A stretch of DNA of 64,000 nucleotides. Source: Geobacteraceae bacterium. Its GTDB lineage: Bacteria; Desulfobacterota; Desulfuromonadia; Geobacterales; Geobacteraceae. The stretch covers positions 1 through 64,000 of the forward strand of contig JAMXLF010000006.1 of NCBI GenBank assembly GCA_024281055.1. The letters run 5' to 3'. A model generated the notes under the pieces. That model was not told where the DNA came from. It ran no database searches and worked only from the letters and a program-made list of their open reading frames with translations. The position numbers and the translations under genes were made by a program. This document shows positions 21,524-30,614 of this stretch, piece after piece (the stretch's first letter is position 1; each line of letters begins with the position of its first letter).

Positions 21524-22705
21524 GTGCCGAGGGAGGGACTTCCTGCGGATGACCGTTGGCGAGCGAGACTCAGTATGCTGGACATGAACCAAAAACCGAA
21601 TATGGAGCTCGGCTGTGAGCAGCACAGCAAAACGGTCCTGATCGTTGACGATGAAGCGATCATCCGTGACCTTTGTGCCAAGGCCCTGAAGGGATACCGG
21701 GTGGTCGAGGCGTCCGACGGCGAAGAGGCGCTGCGGCTCTTCGAGCAGGGGGGGATCGACGTCATCCTCACCGACGTGATGATGCCCCGGATGGACGGCA
21801 TCGAGCTCCTCAAACGCCTGAAGGAGATCGAGCCGACCCTCGTGGTCATCGTCATGACCGGCTTTGCGGAAAAGGACATCATCCTCAACGCGCTCAAGGC
21901 AGATGCCGACGACTTCATCACCAAGCCGCTCAATCTTCTCCAGCTCAAGACAGCGGTCGACAATGCGCTGGACAAGCGGGCCCTCAAGGAGGAGCTCGCC
22001 AACCTGAAGAGCCTCGACCGCTTCAAGACCAATTTTCTCTCCCTCATCTCCCATAAGTTCCGTACTCCCATAACCACTATCTCGCTCTTCCTGCAGAACC
22101 TGGCCTCCGGGGTGTACGACCCCGAAGACGAGACCTTCAGGAAAAACCTGCGGCTGATCTACGAGGAGGCCGGTTATCTGGAGCGGCTCGTTGCCGAGCT
22201 CCTCGCCTTCAGCCAGGTCATGGACACCGGCCGTGGCCTCAAGCTCGAACCGTGCAAGCTGGACGAACTCCTCGTCCAACTCCTCCAGGAAGCGCGGGCG
22301 ATGTTCGGCAAGGAGGGGCTTGAAACGTCTCTTGCCCTGGAGCCACTCCCGCCGGTGCCGCTCGACCGGGAAAAGATCACCTTTGCCCTCCGGCAGGTCA
22401 TCGACAACGCCTGCAAGTTTTCCGGCGATAAAGGCTCGGTTGGCGTCTCTCTTGCCCGGGAGGGGAATGCCTGCCGGATCGTTGTCGCCGATGGCGGGAT
22501 CGGCATTGCCCGGGAGGATCTTCCCAAGATCTTCGAGAAATTTTATCAGGTGGATGCCGGCCGGACCGGTCAGATAAAGGGGTTCGGCCTCGGCCTCTTC
22601 TACGCCAAGGAATTCGTCCGTCTGCACGGCGGCACCATCGCCGTTGACAGCGAGCCGGGTAAAGGGACCAGGGTGACCATCACCCTGCCTCTGCCGGCGA
22701 GTTGA
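21524..22705 (+). CDS. Receiver-histidine kinase hybrid with altered H-box
   Basis: The 393-residue soluble protein has a receiver domain first (about 37-155, phospho-acceptor Asp84 in ILTDVMMPRMDG, Lys in FITKPL). A HisKA domain (His177) and an ATPase domain (DNACKFSGDKG, ADGGIGI, GFGLGLF) follow. The H-box reads SHKFRTPI: the residue after the histidine is Lys178 rather than the near-universal Glu or Asp, which normally assists phosphotransfer. Such REC-kinase proteins take phosphate from a membrane kinase and control their own kinase. GTG 21524 has a strong GGAGGGGAG site; ATG 21576 is an alternative. There is no DNA-binding domain. Confidence 0.85.
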   Translation: MPREGLPADDRWRARLSMLDMNQKPNMELGCEQHSKTVLIVDDEAIIRDLCAKALKGYRVVEASDGEEALRLFEQGGIDVILTDVMMPRMDGIELLKRLKEIEPTLVVIVMTGFAEKDIILNALKADADDFITKPLNLLQLKTAVDNALDKRALKEELANLKSLDRFKTNFLSLISHKFRTPITTISLFLQNLASGVYDPEDETFRKNLRLIYEEAGYLERLVAELLAFSQVMDTGRGLKLEPCKLDELLVQLLQEARAMFGKEGLETSLALEPLPPVPLDREKITFALRQVIDNACKFSGDKGSVGVSLAREGNACRIVVADGGIGIAREDLPKIFEKFYQVDAGRTGQIKGFGLGLFYAKEFVRLHGGTIAVDSEPGKGTRVTITLPLPAS

Positions 22706-22790
22706 ACGGGCTCTGCGGTTCCCTTTCGCGCCACCCCTTGTTTTCCCTGCGGAAAATCCCCCGATATGCGGTTCTAACCCCTCTTTAATG

Positions 22791-23739
<949 letters not shown>

Positions 23740-23750
23740 ACCTGGAACCT

Positions 23751-23810
23751 GTTCAAGGTTCGATGTTCAACGTTCAACGTTGAAAATCCAGAACCTTGAA
23801 CGTTGAACAG
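23751..23810. repeat. Heptad-repeat hairpin, GTTCAAN family, copy 2 (argB-argD)
   Basis: The left arm is GTTCAAG 23751, GTTCGAT 23758, GTTCAAC 23765 and GTTCAAC 23772, followed by GTTGAAA. The right arm is GAACCTT 23791, GAACGTT 23798 and GAACAG 23805. The loop is very short. The 7-bp units are exact in length though not in sequence, and the arms pair in register. It lies 12 nt after argB and ends 22 nt before argD. Confidence 0.85.
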
Positions 23811-23832
23811 CTTTGACACAAAGAGGCGGATC

Positions 23833-25029
23833 ATGAACTCGCAGCAATGGATCGAAAAAGCTGACCGGTACATCATGACGACCTACGGTCGCTATCCCAT
23901 CGTGCCGGTACGGGGCGAGGGGTGCCGGGTCTGGGATGCCGACGGCAAGGAGTATCTCGACTTCCTGGCTGGCGTGGCGGTCAACAACCTCGGCCACTGC
24001 CATCCCAGGGTGGTGGCTGCGCTGCAGCAGCAGGCAGCAAAGCTGATTCATTGCTCCAACTACTACCATATCCCGAGCCAGATCGAGCTGGCCGAGCTCC
24101 TCTGCAGCCACTCCTTCGCCGACAAGGCCTTTTTCTGCAATTCGGGGGCCGAGGCGAACGAGGCGGCCATAAAGCTCGCCCGCAAGTACAGCCGCGACAC
24201 CTACGGTCCCGAGCGCTATGAGATCATAACTGCCACCGAATCCTTCCACGGCCGGACCATGGCCACGGTTTCGGCCACGGGGCAGGAAAAGGTGCAGAAA
24301 TTCTTCGACCCCCTGCTCCACGGCTTCCGCCACGTCCCATTCGACGACGCGGCCGCCCTCGCGGCGGCGGTCGGCCCGCAGACCTGTGCGGTGATGCTCG
24401 AGCCGATCCAGGGGGAAGGAGGGGTGAACGTTCCCTCCCCTGACTACTTCCGTGAGGTGCGGCGGATCTGCGATGAGCACGACCTCCTCCTTATCTTCGA
24501 TGAGGTCCAGGTCGGGATGGGGCGGACCGGCAAGCTCTTCGCCTACGAGCACTTCGGGGTTACCCCGGACATCATGACCCTGGCCAAGGCCCTGGCCGGG
24601 GGAGCACCCATCGGCACCATGCTGGCCAGGGAGAAGTACGCCGCGGCCTTCACTCCCGGCACCCACGGCTCCACCTTCGGCGGCAACCCGCTGGTGACTG
24701 CGGCTGCCGTGACAACGGTGCGGGTCATGCTCGAGGAGGGGATCCTCAACCGGACTGAGGAGATCGGCGAGTACCTCCTCGGGGAACTGGAGCGGCTGAA
24801 GGAGAAGTATCCCTTTGTCATGGAGGTGCGCGGCATCGGCCTGATGATCGGAATGGTTCTCACGATCCCCGGCGCCGACATCGTCAAGCAGGGACACGCC
24901 CGGGGGGTACTCCTCAACGTGACCCATGACACGGTGCTCCGCTTCGTGCCGCCGCTTGTGGTCACCAAACATGAGATCGACCGGATGATTGCGATCCTTG
25001 ACGGCATTTTCGCCGAGATCAAGGGATAG
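23833..25029 (+). CDS. argD: Acetylornithine aminotransferase
   Basis: This 398-residue PLP aminotransferase has the class III core: FCNSGAEANEAAIKLAR, FHGRTMA, IFDEVQVGMGRTG and the lysine block TLAKALAGGAPIG. It makes N-acetylornithine from the semialdehyde and may also serve succinyl-diaminopimelate chemistry in some bacteria. That second role is unlikely here because lysine synthesis uses dapL. ATG 23833 is preferred (GAGGCGGATC upstream); the frame can extend to 23803 but that part comes from the repeat flank. argF follows after 9 nt. Confidence 0.95.
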   Translation: MNSQQWIEKADRYIMTTYGRYPIVPVRGEGCRVWDADGKEYLDFLAGVAVNNLGHCHPRVVAALQQQAAKLIHCSNYYHIPSQIELAELLCSHSFADKAFFCNSGAEANEAAIKLARKYSRDTYGPERYEIITATESFHGRTMATVSATGQEKVQKFFDPLLHGFRHVPFDDAAALAAAVGPQTCAVMLEPIQGEGGVNVPSPDYFREVRRICDEHDLLLIFDEVQVGMGRTGKLFAYEHFGVTPDIMTLAKALAGGAPIGTMLAREKYAAAFTPGTHGSTFGGNPLVTAAAVTTVRVMLEEGILNRTEEIGEYLLGELERLKEKYPFVMEVRGIGLMIGMVLTIPGADIVKQGHARGVLLNVTHDTVLRFVPPLVVTKHEIDRMIAILDGIFAEIKG

Positions 25030-25038
25030 GAGGGGAAG

Positions 25039-25947
25039 TTGGCGCGACATTTCCTGAAACTCAGCGATTATACCAGAGACGAACTGGACAGCCTCTTTCG
25101 CCTTACGCGGGAGCTGAAGGAGAAGCAGCGGAAGGGGGTTTCCCACCGCCTGCTCGACGGCAAGACCGTGGCCCTCATCTTCGAGAAGTCCTCCACCCGG
25201 ACCCGCGTCTCCTTCGAGGTGGGCGTTTTCCAGCTGGGCGGCCACGGCCTCTTCATCTCCTCGGGAACCTCCCAGATGGGACGCGGCGAGCCGATCAAGG
25301 ACACGGCCCGGGTGATGGCCCGTTACTGCGACGGGGTGATGATCCGCACCTTCGGCCAGGAGATTGTCGAGGAGTTTGCCGCCTATTCCACCGTCCCGGT
25401 CATCAACGGGCTCACCGACCTCTTTCACCCCTGCCAGATCATGGCCGACCTCTTTACGGTCATCGAGGCAAAGGGGGACTATGAGGGGCTCACCTTCGCC
25501 TGGGTGGGGGACGGCAACAACATGGCCAATACCTGGATCGAGGCGGCCGCCATTTTCGGCTTCGAGCTGCGACTTGCCTGTCCGCAGGGGTACGAGCCTG
25601 ATCGCCAGGTCCTCGCCTGGGCCCGGGAGCGGGGGGCACGGCTCCTGCTGACCACGAACCCGCGGGAGGCAGTACGGGATGCCGACGTCCTCAACACCGA
25701 CGTCTGGGCGAGCATGGGGCAGGAACAGGAACAGGCGGCACGGGCGAAGGCCTTTGCAGGCTATCAACTGGACGAGGCTCTCCTGGACGATGCGAAGGGG
25801 AACTGCATGGTGCTCCACTGTCTCCCCGCCCACCGCGGGGAAGAGATCAGCGACGCTGTGATCGAAGGGCCCCATTCGGCGGTCTGGGATGAGGCGGAGA
25901 ATCGGTTGCACATACAAAAAGCCATCATGGCCACCCTGATGGGTTAG
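25039..25947 (+). CDS. argF: Ornithine carbamoyltransferase
   Basis: The 302-residue transcarbamylase has SSTRTRVSFE (carbamoyl phosphate), HPCQIMAD and HCLPAHRGEE (ornithine side). It forms citrulline from ornithine and carbamoyl phosphate in the cytoplasm. It starts at TTG 25039 directly behind AGGAGGGG, one of the strongest ribosome sites in the window. The coupling to argD (9-nt gap) indicates an operon; a long imperfect hairpin then separates it from argG. Confidence 0.97.
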   Translation: MARHFLKLSDYTRDELDSLFRLTRELKEKQRKGVSHRLLDGKTVALIFEKSSTRTRVSFEVGVFQLGGHGLFISSGTSQMGRGEPIKDTARVMARYCDGVMIRTFGQEIVEEFAAYSTVPVINGLTDLFHPCQIMADLFTVIEAKGDYEGLTFAWVGDGNNMANTWIEAAAIFGFELRLACPQGYEPDRQVLAWARERGARLLLTTNPREAVRDADVLNTDVWASMGQEQEQAARAKAFAGYQLDEALLDDAKGNCMVLHCLPAHRGEEISDAVIEGPHSAVWDEAENRLHIQKAIMATLMG

Positions 25948-25953
25948 GAGCCA

Positions 25954-26072
25954 GGAGCGCCGCTTTTTCCCAATCTCTGCGTCAATCATCGGATTCCCTT
26001 GTGCGACGTGGCCGCTGCCACGCCTCCGCGCGAATCCTCGATTTCCTTGACCTTGGAAAAAATCGACGCTCC
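25954..26072. repeat. 119-nt imperfect hairpin element (argF-argG)
   Basis: The outer arms GGAGCGCCGCTTTTTCC (25954-25970) and GGAAAAAATCGACGCTCC (26055-26072) are reverse complements with a few mismatches. Inside, GGATTC on the left faces GAATCC on the right, and the core GTGGC-CGCT-GCCAC closes the structure. Pairing therefore continues through almost the whole element. It ends about 20 nt before the argG ribosome site. It looks like a dispersed structured repeat or a small RNA-like fold; no second copy is in the window. Confidence 0.65.
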
Positions 26073-26108
26073 TTATGAAAGTCAAATTCCTAAAAGGAGA
26101 GATAAGTA

Positions 26109-27326
26109 ATGGCTAAGAAAGACGTGAAAAAGATCGTCCTTGCCTATTCGGGCGGACTCGATACCTCGATCATCCTCAAGTGGCTGAAGAACGAGTACGG
26201 CTGCGAGGTGATCACCTTCTCCGCCGACCTCGGACAGGGGGACGAGCTGGCCCCGATCCGCGACAAGGCGTTCGCCACCGGCGCCGACAAGGTCTACATC
26301 GACGACCTGAAGGAAGAGTTCGTCCGCGACTTCGTCTACCCCATGTTCCGCGCCAACGCGCTCTATGAGGGACACTACCTGTTGGGCACCTCCATCGCCC
26401 GGCCGCTCATCGCCAAGCGGCAGATGGAGATCGCGAAGATCGAGGGTGCCGACGCGGTTTCCCACGGTGCCACCGGCAAGGGGAACGACCAGGTCCGCTT
26501 CGAGCTCGGCTACTATCACTTCGACCCGGCCATCACGGTCATCGCCCCGTGGCGGGAATGGAAGCTGAACAGCCGCCAGGCGCTTGTGAACTATGCGAAG
26601 AGAAACGGCATCCCGATCCCGGTCACCAAGAAGCGCCCCTGGTCCTCGGACCGCAACCTCCTTCACATCTCCTTCGAGGGGGGAATCCTCGAGGACACGT
26701 GGGCCGAGCCGCCGGAGAACATGTTCGTTCTCACCAAGGCGCCGGAAAAAGCCCCCAACAAGCCGCAGTACGTGGAAATCGAGTTCAGGAACGGCAACGC
26801 GGTCGCGGTGGACGGGGAGAAGATGAGCCCGGCGCAGCTCCTGGCGCACCTCAACTTCATCGGCGGCGAGCATGGCATTGGCCGCGTCGACCTTCTGGAG
26901 AACCGATCTGTGGGGATGAAGTCCCGCGGCGTCTATGAGACCCCCGGTGGCACCATCCTGCGGGAGGCCCACTCCGCTGTCGAGCAGATAACCATGGACC
27001 GCGAGGTGATGCGGATTCGCGATTCCCTCATCCCGCAGTACGCCTGGCAGGTTTATGCCGGTTACTGGTTCTCGCCCGAGCGCCTGATGCTCCAGACGCT
27101 CATCGACGATTCCCAGAAGACGGTCAACGGCGTGGCGCGCGTCAAGCTCTACAAGGGGCACTGCCGGACGGTGGGACGCAAGTCCGAGACCGACTCCCTG
27201 TTCAACCTCGATTTTGCTACCTTTGAAAAGGACCAGGTTTACAACCAGGCCGACGCGGAAGGTTTCATCAAGATCAACAGCTTGCGGATGCGGATTCAGG
27301 CGCTGATGAAGGCCAAAAAGAAATAA
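26109..27326 (+). CDS. argG: Argininosuccinate synthase
   Basis: This 405-residue enzyme has the ATP pyrophosphatase loop AYSGGLDTS at about residues 14-22, [11 protein letters not shown], and the C-terminal synthetase half. It joins citrulline and aspartate using ATP. The start has AAAGGAGAG 7 nt upstream. The gene follows the long hairpin and precedes a pair of palindromic elements, then a Nudix gene and a nitrilase-like gene that intervene before argH. Confidence 0.98.
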   Translation: MAKKDVKKIVLAYSGGLDTSIILKWLKNEYGCEVITFSADLGQGDELAPIRDKAFATGADKVYIDDLKEEFVRDFVYPMFRANALYEGHYLLGTSIARPLIAKRQMEIAKIEGADAVSHGATGKGNDQVRFELGYYHFDPAITVIAPWREWKLNSRQALVNYAKRNGIPIPVTKKRPWSSDRNLLHISFEGGILEDTWAEPPENMFVLTKAPEKAPNKPQYVEIEFRNGNAVAVDGEKMSPAQLLAHLNFIGGEHGIGRVDLLENRSVGMKSRGVYETPGGTILREAHSAVEQITMDREVMRIRDSLIPQYAWQVYAGYWFSPERLMLQTLIDDSQKTVNGVARVKLYKGHCRTVGRKSETDSLFNLDFATFEKDQVYNQADAEGFIKINSLRMRIQALMKAKKK

Positions 27327-27331
27327 TAACC

Positions 27332-27426
27332 GTAGGGGCACTGCTTGCTGCGCCCTTTTCAGGGCAGGGCAAGCCCTGCCCCTACATAACCCGAAAACCC
27401 GCAGGGGCACGGCGCGCCGTGCCCCT
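27332..27426. repeat. Two palindromes: GTAGGGGC-bounded stem and a perfect 24-bp palindrome
   Basis: The first element is bounded by GTAGGGGC (27332-27339) and GCCCCTAC (27378-27385) and contains further GGGC/GCCC pairings. The second, at 27403-27426, is a perfect 24-bp palindrome centred on GGCGCGCC with outer arms AGGGGCAC/GTGCCCCT. It ends 10 nt before the ATG of the Nudix gene, where a ribosome site is expected, and could mask that start. Confidence 0.8.
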
Positions 27427-27436
27427 TTGACCTTTC

Positions 27437-27883
27437 ATGCCCCAGATCAAGTTCAAGAAAGAGCATATCGTCACCTCGGTAGTGGCGGTGATCATCGATG
27501 ACGAGGAGCGTGTCCTGCTCACCCGGCGCAATGTCGCCCCCTTCCAGGGACAGTGGGTGATGCCAGGCGGGAAGATCGACCTGGGAGAGCCGATCCTCAA
27601 GGCCCTGCACCGGGAGGTGCTGGAAGAGGTGGGGCTCGACGTGGAGGTGCAGGGGCTCGTCGACGTCTTCGAGCATCTTACTCCCGGGGAAGAGAACGCC
27701 CATTTCATCATCCTCTACTACCGCTGCCGGCCCCTCTCCTGCGTCATCAACCACAATCCGGGCGAGGTGGCCGAGGCGCTCTGGGTCCCCAGGGATGAAC
27801 TACCCGACTATCCGATGCCGGACGGCACCCGTTTCATCCTCGGGAAGATTTTTCCCTTCCGCCGTCGCCACGACGACAGGTAG
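27437..27883 (+). CDS. Nudix hydrolase
   Basis: The 148-residue protein has a complete Nudix box, from GGKIDLGEP through REVLEEVGL (GX5EX7REUXEEXGU pattern), preceded by a beta-rich strand LLTRRNVAPFQGQW. Nudix enzymes hydrolyse nucleoside diphosphate derivatives such as mutagenic NTPs, ADP-ribose or dinucleotides. The substrate cannot be read from the sequence. The start lacks a clear ribosome site; a perfect palindrome lies just upstream. It is followed 6 nt later by a nitrilase-like gene, so the two probably act or are expressed together. Confidence 0.85.
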   Translation: MPQIKFKKEHIVTSVVAVIIDDEERVLLTRRNVAPFQGQWVMPGGKIDLGEPILKALHREVLEEVGLDVEVQGLVDVFEHLTPGEENAHFIILYYRCRPLSCVINHNPGEVAEALWVPRDELPDYPMPDGTRFILGKIFPFRRRHDDR

Positions 27884-27889
27884 CCGCTC

Positions 27890-29062
27890 ATGGTCCAGAT
27901 CATCGACAAGAAGGTCAACCTGGAATTCCCGCTGGGGCATCACCTCCACTGCCTCATCGCCCAGCTTCCCAACCACCTGCGGCGCTCCGAGCAGGGGTTT
28001 GCCCTGGTCGAACCGGACAGGAAATGGCACCAGGTGCGGAAGATACTCGACCTGGTGACGGAAGGCTCAGGGAACCTGAAGAAACTCCACTTCCTCATGC
28101 TGCCGGAAACCTCTATCCCGTTCGCCCGTTTCGACGAGCTGCTTGCGGTCATCGACGGCAGCTTCCGCCCCAACACGGTTACCATGTTCGGTGTGGAGCA
28201 TGTCCGGCTCAAGGTCTACCGGGAACTCCTGGAACGGTTCCGCGACGACAACGGCGAGGCGATCGAGCTGGTCGACCGGGACATCGACTCGGGCGATGTG
28301 CTGGAAACGCCGGTCAACTGGTGCTGCATCGCCATCAAGGAGGCGACCGGCCGGCTCCGTGTGTTCCTCGAGGCGAAGTCCCACCCCTTCAGCGGCGAGG
28401 AGTTCCTCGACAAGTTCCACGACCTCTACCGGGGGCGCCACTTCTACCTCTTCCGGAGCAAGCCCGCCTGCTTCAACTTCATGACCCTGATCTGCCTCGA
28501 CTACCTCTACCGCGACCTCTACGCCTCCAACATCAGGCAGATCGTCGACCATGCCAACCAGCTCTACTTCAGCACGCGCCAGGGGCTCGACACCCTGTTC
28601 GTCATCCAGTGCAACCCCAAGCCGGAGCACCGGGCGTACCACGAGGTGATCAGCGGCTTCTACGGCGAGTACCTGGAGGACACCCCCGGGGTGCGGGAGA
28701 CCATTACCGTGTTCGGTAACGCCTCGGACGAGACGCGGCTGGAAGACCTTGCTGCGGAGGGGGGGTTCGGCCACTCCTTCGTGGTGATCAACCGACACCA
28801 CAAGCTGGCCAAGGTGGAGCTCTCCGAGTTCGCCACGGACGACTTCGACGGTGCGCCGGTCTGCCGGCTCCGCTTCGGCTCCGGCACGCGCCTCTACTAC
28901 TTCAACCTGCCGCTCCACCACGAGCTCGACCCGCGCACCAGCAGGGTCCCCCTCAAGGTGCACACCATCATGCGGTGGTCGCCGGACGGGGAGTGGGTAC
29001 GAGTGAGCGGGGATGAGATGGTGGCGGGGTTCGAGATCGGGCAAGAAACGGACCGCATGTAG
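27890..29062 (+). CDS. Divergent nitrilase-superfamily-like protein of unknown role
   Basis: This 390-residue protein was not recognised as a named family. Three motifs match the Glu-Lys-Cys triad of carbon-nitrogen hydrolases in order and spacing. Glu73 lies in FLMLPETSIP, Lys163 in FLEAKSHPFSGEE and Cys202 in LICLDYLYRD. Hydrophobic strands sit around each, as in the nitrilase fold. The C-terminal 180 residues include a second set of strands. The function is inferred to be an amidase-like hydrolase of unknown substrate. It follows a Nudix gene by 6 nt inside the arginine cluster and precedes a small GTAGG/CCCAC stem and argH. Confidence 0.6.
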   Translation: MVQIIDKKVNLEFPLGHHLHCLIAQLPNHLRRSEQGFALVEPDRKWHQVRKILDLVTEGSGNLKKLHFLMLPETSIPFARFDELLAVIDGSFRPNTVTMFGVEHVRLKVYRELLERFRDDNGEAIELVDRDIDSGDVLETPVNWCCIAIKEATGRLRVFLEAKSHPFSGEEFLDKFHDLYRGRHFYLFRSKPACFNFMTLICLDYLYRDLYASNIRQIVDHANQLYFSTRQGLDTLFVIQCNPKPEHRAYHEVISGFYGEYLEDTPGVRETITVFGNASDETRLEDLAAEGGFGHSFVVINRHHKLAKVELSEFATDDFDGAPVCRLRFGSGTRLYYFNLPLHHELDPRTSRVPLKVHTIMRWSPDGEWVRVSGDEMVAGFEIGQETDRM

Positions 29063-29065
29063 GTC

Positions 29066-29115
29066 GACGCTTGCGTCGTCCATGACAGACCATTCAGGGC
29101 GAGGTATGCTCGCCC
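29066..29115. repeat. Two short hairpins upstream of argH
   Basis: GACGC-TT-GCGTC (29066-29077) and GGGCGAG-GTATG-CTCGCCC (29097-29115) lie in the 84-nt gap before argH. Flanking TGTAGG at 29059 and CCCCACA at 29113 resemble a degraded GTAGGGGC-bounded element. No T-run follows. Confidence 0.6.
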
Positions 29116-29146
29116 CACATAAACGTTAAATCAAAGGGAGTCAGTC

Positions 29147-30523
29147 ATGACCCATGAAAAGCTCTGGGGCGGCCGCTTCACCCAGCCGACCGACAAGTTC
29201 GTGGAGGAGTTCACCGCCTCCATCGAGTTCGACAAACGGCTCTACCACCAGGATATCCGCGGCTCCATCGCTCACGCCCGGATGCTCGGCAAGCAGGGGA
29301 TCATCCCCATGGCGGACGTGGAGGCGATCGTCGAGGGGCTCCAGGATATCCTGCGTCAGATCGAGGCGGGGCAGTTCGACTTCTCGGTCTCCCTCGAAGA
29401 CATCCACATGAACATCGAGGCACGCCTCTCCCAGAAGATCGGCGAAGCGGGGAAACGGCTCCACACCGGGCGCTCGCGCAACGACCAGGTGGCCCTCGAC
29501 ATCCGCCTCTACCTGCGTGACGAGATCGTGGCGATCACCGCCTACCTCGACCTCCTCATCGATTCCCTCATCTTCCAGGCGGAGGAGAACCTGGGGGTGA
29601 TCATGCCGGGCTACACCCACCTGCAGACCGCTCAGCCGATCCTCTTTTCCCACCACATGCTCGCCTATGTGGAGATGTTCAAGCGGGACAAGGGGAGGAT
29701 GGAGGACTGCGCGGTGCGTGCCAACGTCCTTCCCCTCGGTGCCGGGGCCCTGGCCGGGACCACGTTTCCCATCGACCGGGAGCATGTGGCGGAGCTCCTC
29801 GATTTTCCCACCGTGACCCGGAACTCCCTCGATTCGGTCTCCGACCGGGACTTCGCCCTGGAGTTCCTCGCCGCTTCCTCCATCCTGATGATGCACCTCT
29901 CCCGCTTCTCCGAGGAGCTCATTCTCTGGTCGACGAGCGAGTTCAAGTTCATCGAGCTCTCCGATTCTTTCTGCACCGGCTCCTCCATCATGCCCCAGAA
30001 GAAGAACCCCGACGTCCCCGAGCTGGTACGGGGGAAGACCGGCCGGGTCTACGGCAACCTGATGGCGCTCCTCACGGTGATGAAATCGCTCCCCCTCGCC
30101 TACAACAAGGACATGCAGGAGGACAAGGAACCCCTCTTCGACACCATCGACACGGTGAAGGGGAGCCTCAAGATCTTCGCCGATATGGTCCGGGAGATGC
30201 GGGTGAACGCCGATACCATGCGGGGGGCCGCTGCCAAGGGGTTCTCCACCGCCACCGACGTGGCCGACTACCTGGTCCGCAAGGGAATGGCCTTCCGTGA
30301 CGCCCACGAGGTGGTGGGAAAGGCGGTCCGTTACTGCGTCGAACAGGGGAAGGAGCTCCAGGACCTTTCCTCGGCCGAGTGGCAGATATTCTCCTCCGAG
30401 ATCGGCGAGGACATCCGCGACGCCATCACCCTCGAAGCCTCGGTGAATGCCCGCCGGGCCATCGGCGGCACGGCGCTGGAGAGGGTAAAGGAAGAGATCG
30501 AACGGGTAAAGGCGGGAAAATAA
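29147..30523 (+). CDS. argH: Argininosuccinate lyase
   Basis: The 458-residue lyase of the fumarase/aspartase superfamily has [11 protein letters not shown] at the start, [10 protein letters not shown], and the signature [12 protein letters not shown]. It splits argininosuccinate into arginine and fumarate, completing the pathway begun by argB-argG. The start has AAAGGGAG 7 nt upstream. A heptad-repeat hairpin begins two bases after the stop. Confidence 0.97.
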   Translation: MTHEKLWGGRFTQPTDKFVEEFTASIEFDKRLYHQDIRGSIAHARMLGKQGIIPMADVEAIVEGLQDILRQIEAGQFDFSVSLEDIHMNIEARLSQKIGEAGKRLHTGRSRNDQVALDIRLYLRDEIVAITAYLDLLIDSLIFQAEENLGVIMPGYTHLQTAQPILFSHHMLAYVEMFKRDKGRMEDCAVRANVLPLGAGALAGTTFPIDREHVAELLDFPTVTRNSLDSVSDRDFALEFLAASSILMMHLSRFSEELILWSTSEFKFIELSDSFCTGSSIMPQKKNPDVPELVRGKTGRVYGNLMALLTVMKSLPLAYNKDMQEDKEPLFDTIDTVKGSLKIFADMVREMRVNADTMRGAAAKGFSTATDVADYLVRKGMAFRDAHEVVGKAVRYCVEQGKELQDLSSAEWQIFSSEIGEDIRDAITLEASVNARRAIGGTALERVKEEIERVKAGK

Positions 30524-30524
30524 G

Positions 30525-30590
30525 GTTCAATGTTCGAGGTTCGAAGTTCGACGTTAAACCGTGAACCTTGAACATCGAACGTTGAACAGA
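30525..30590. repeat. Heptad-repeat hairpin, GTTCAAN family, copy 3 (argH-lipoprotein)
   Basis: The left arm units are GTTCAAT 30525, GTTCGAG 30532, GTTCGAA 30539 and GTTCGAC 30546, then GTTAAAC. The right arm units are GAACCTT 30563, GAACATC 30570, GAACGTT 30577 and GAACAGA 30584. All units are exactly 7 bp, and the arms pair in register around a short loop. It occupies most of the gap between argH and the lipoprotein gene. Confidence 0.85.
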
Positions 30591-30614
30591 TTCTCGGGTG
30601 ACGGTGGGAAAACG

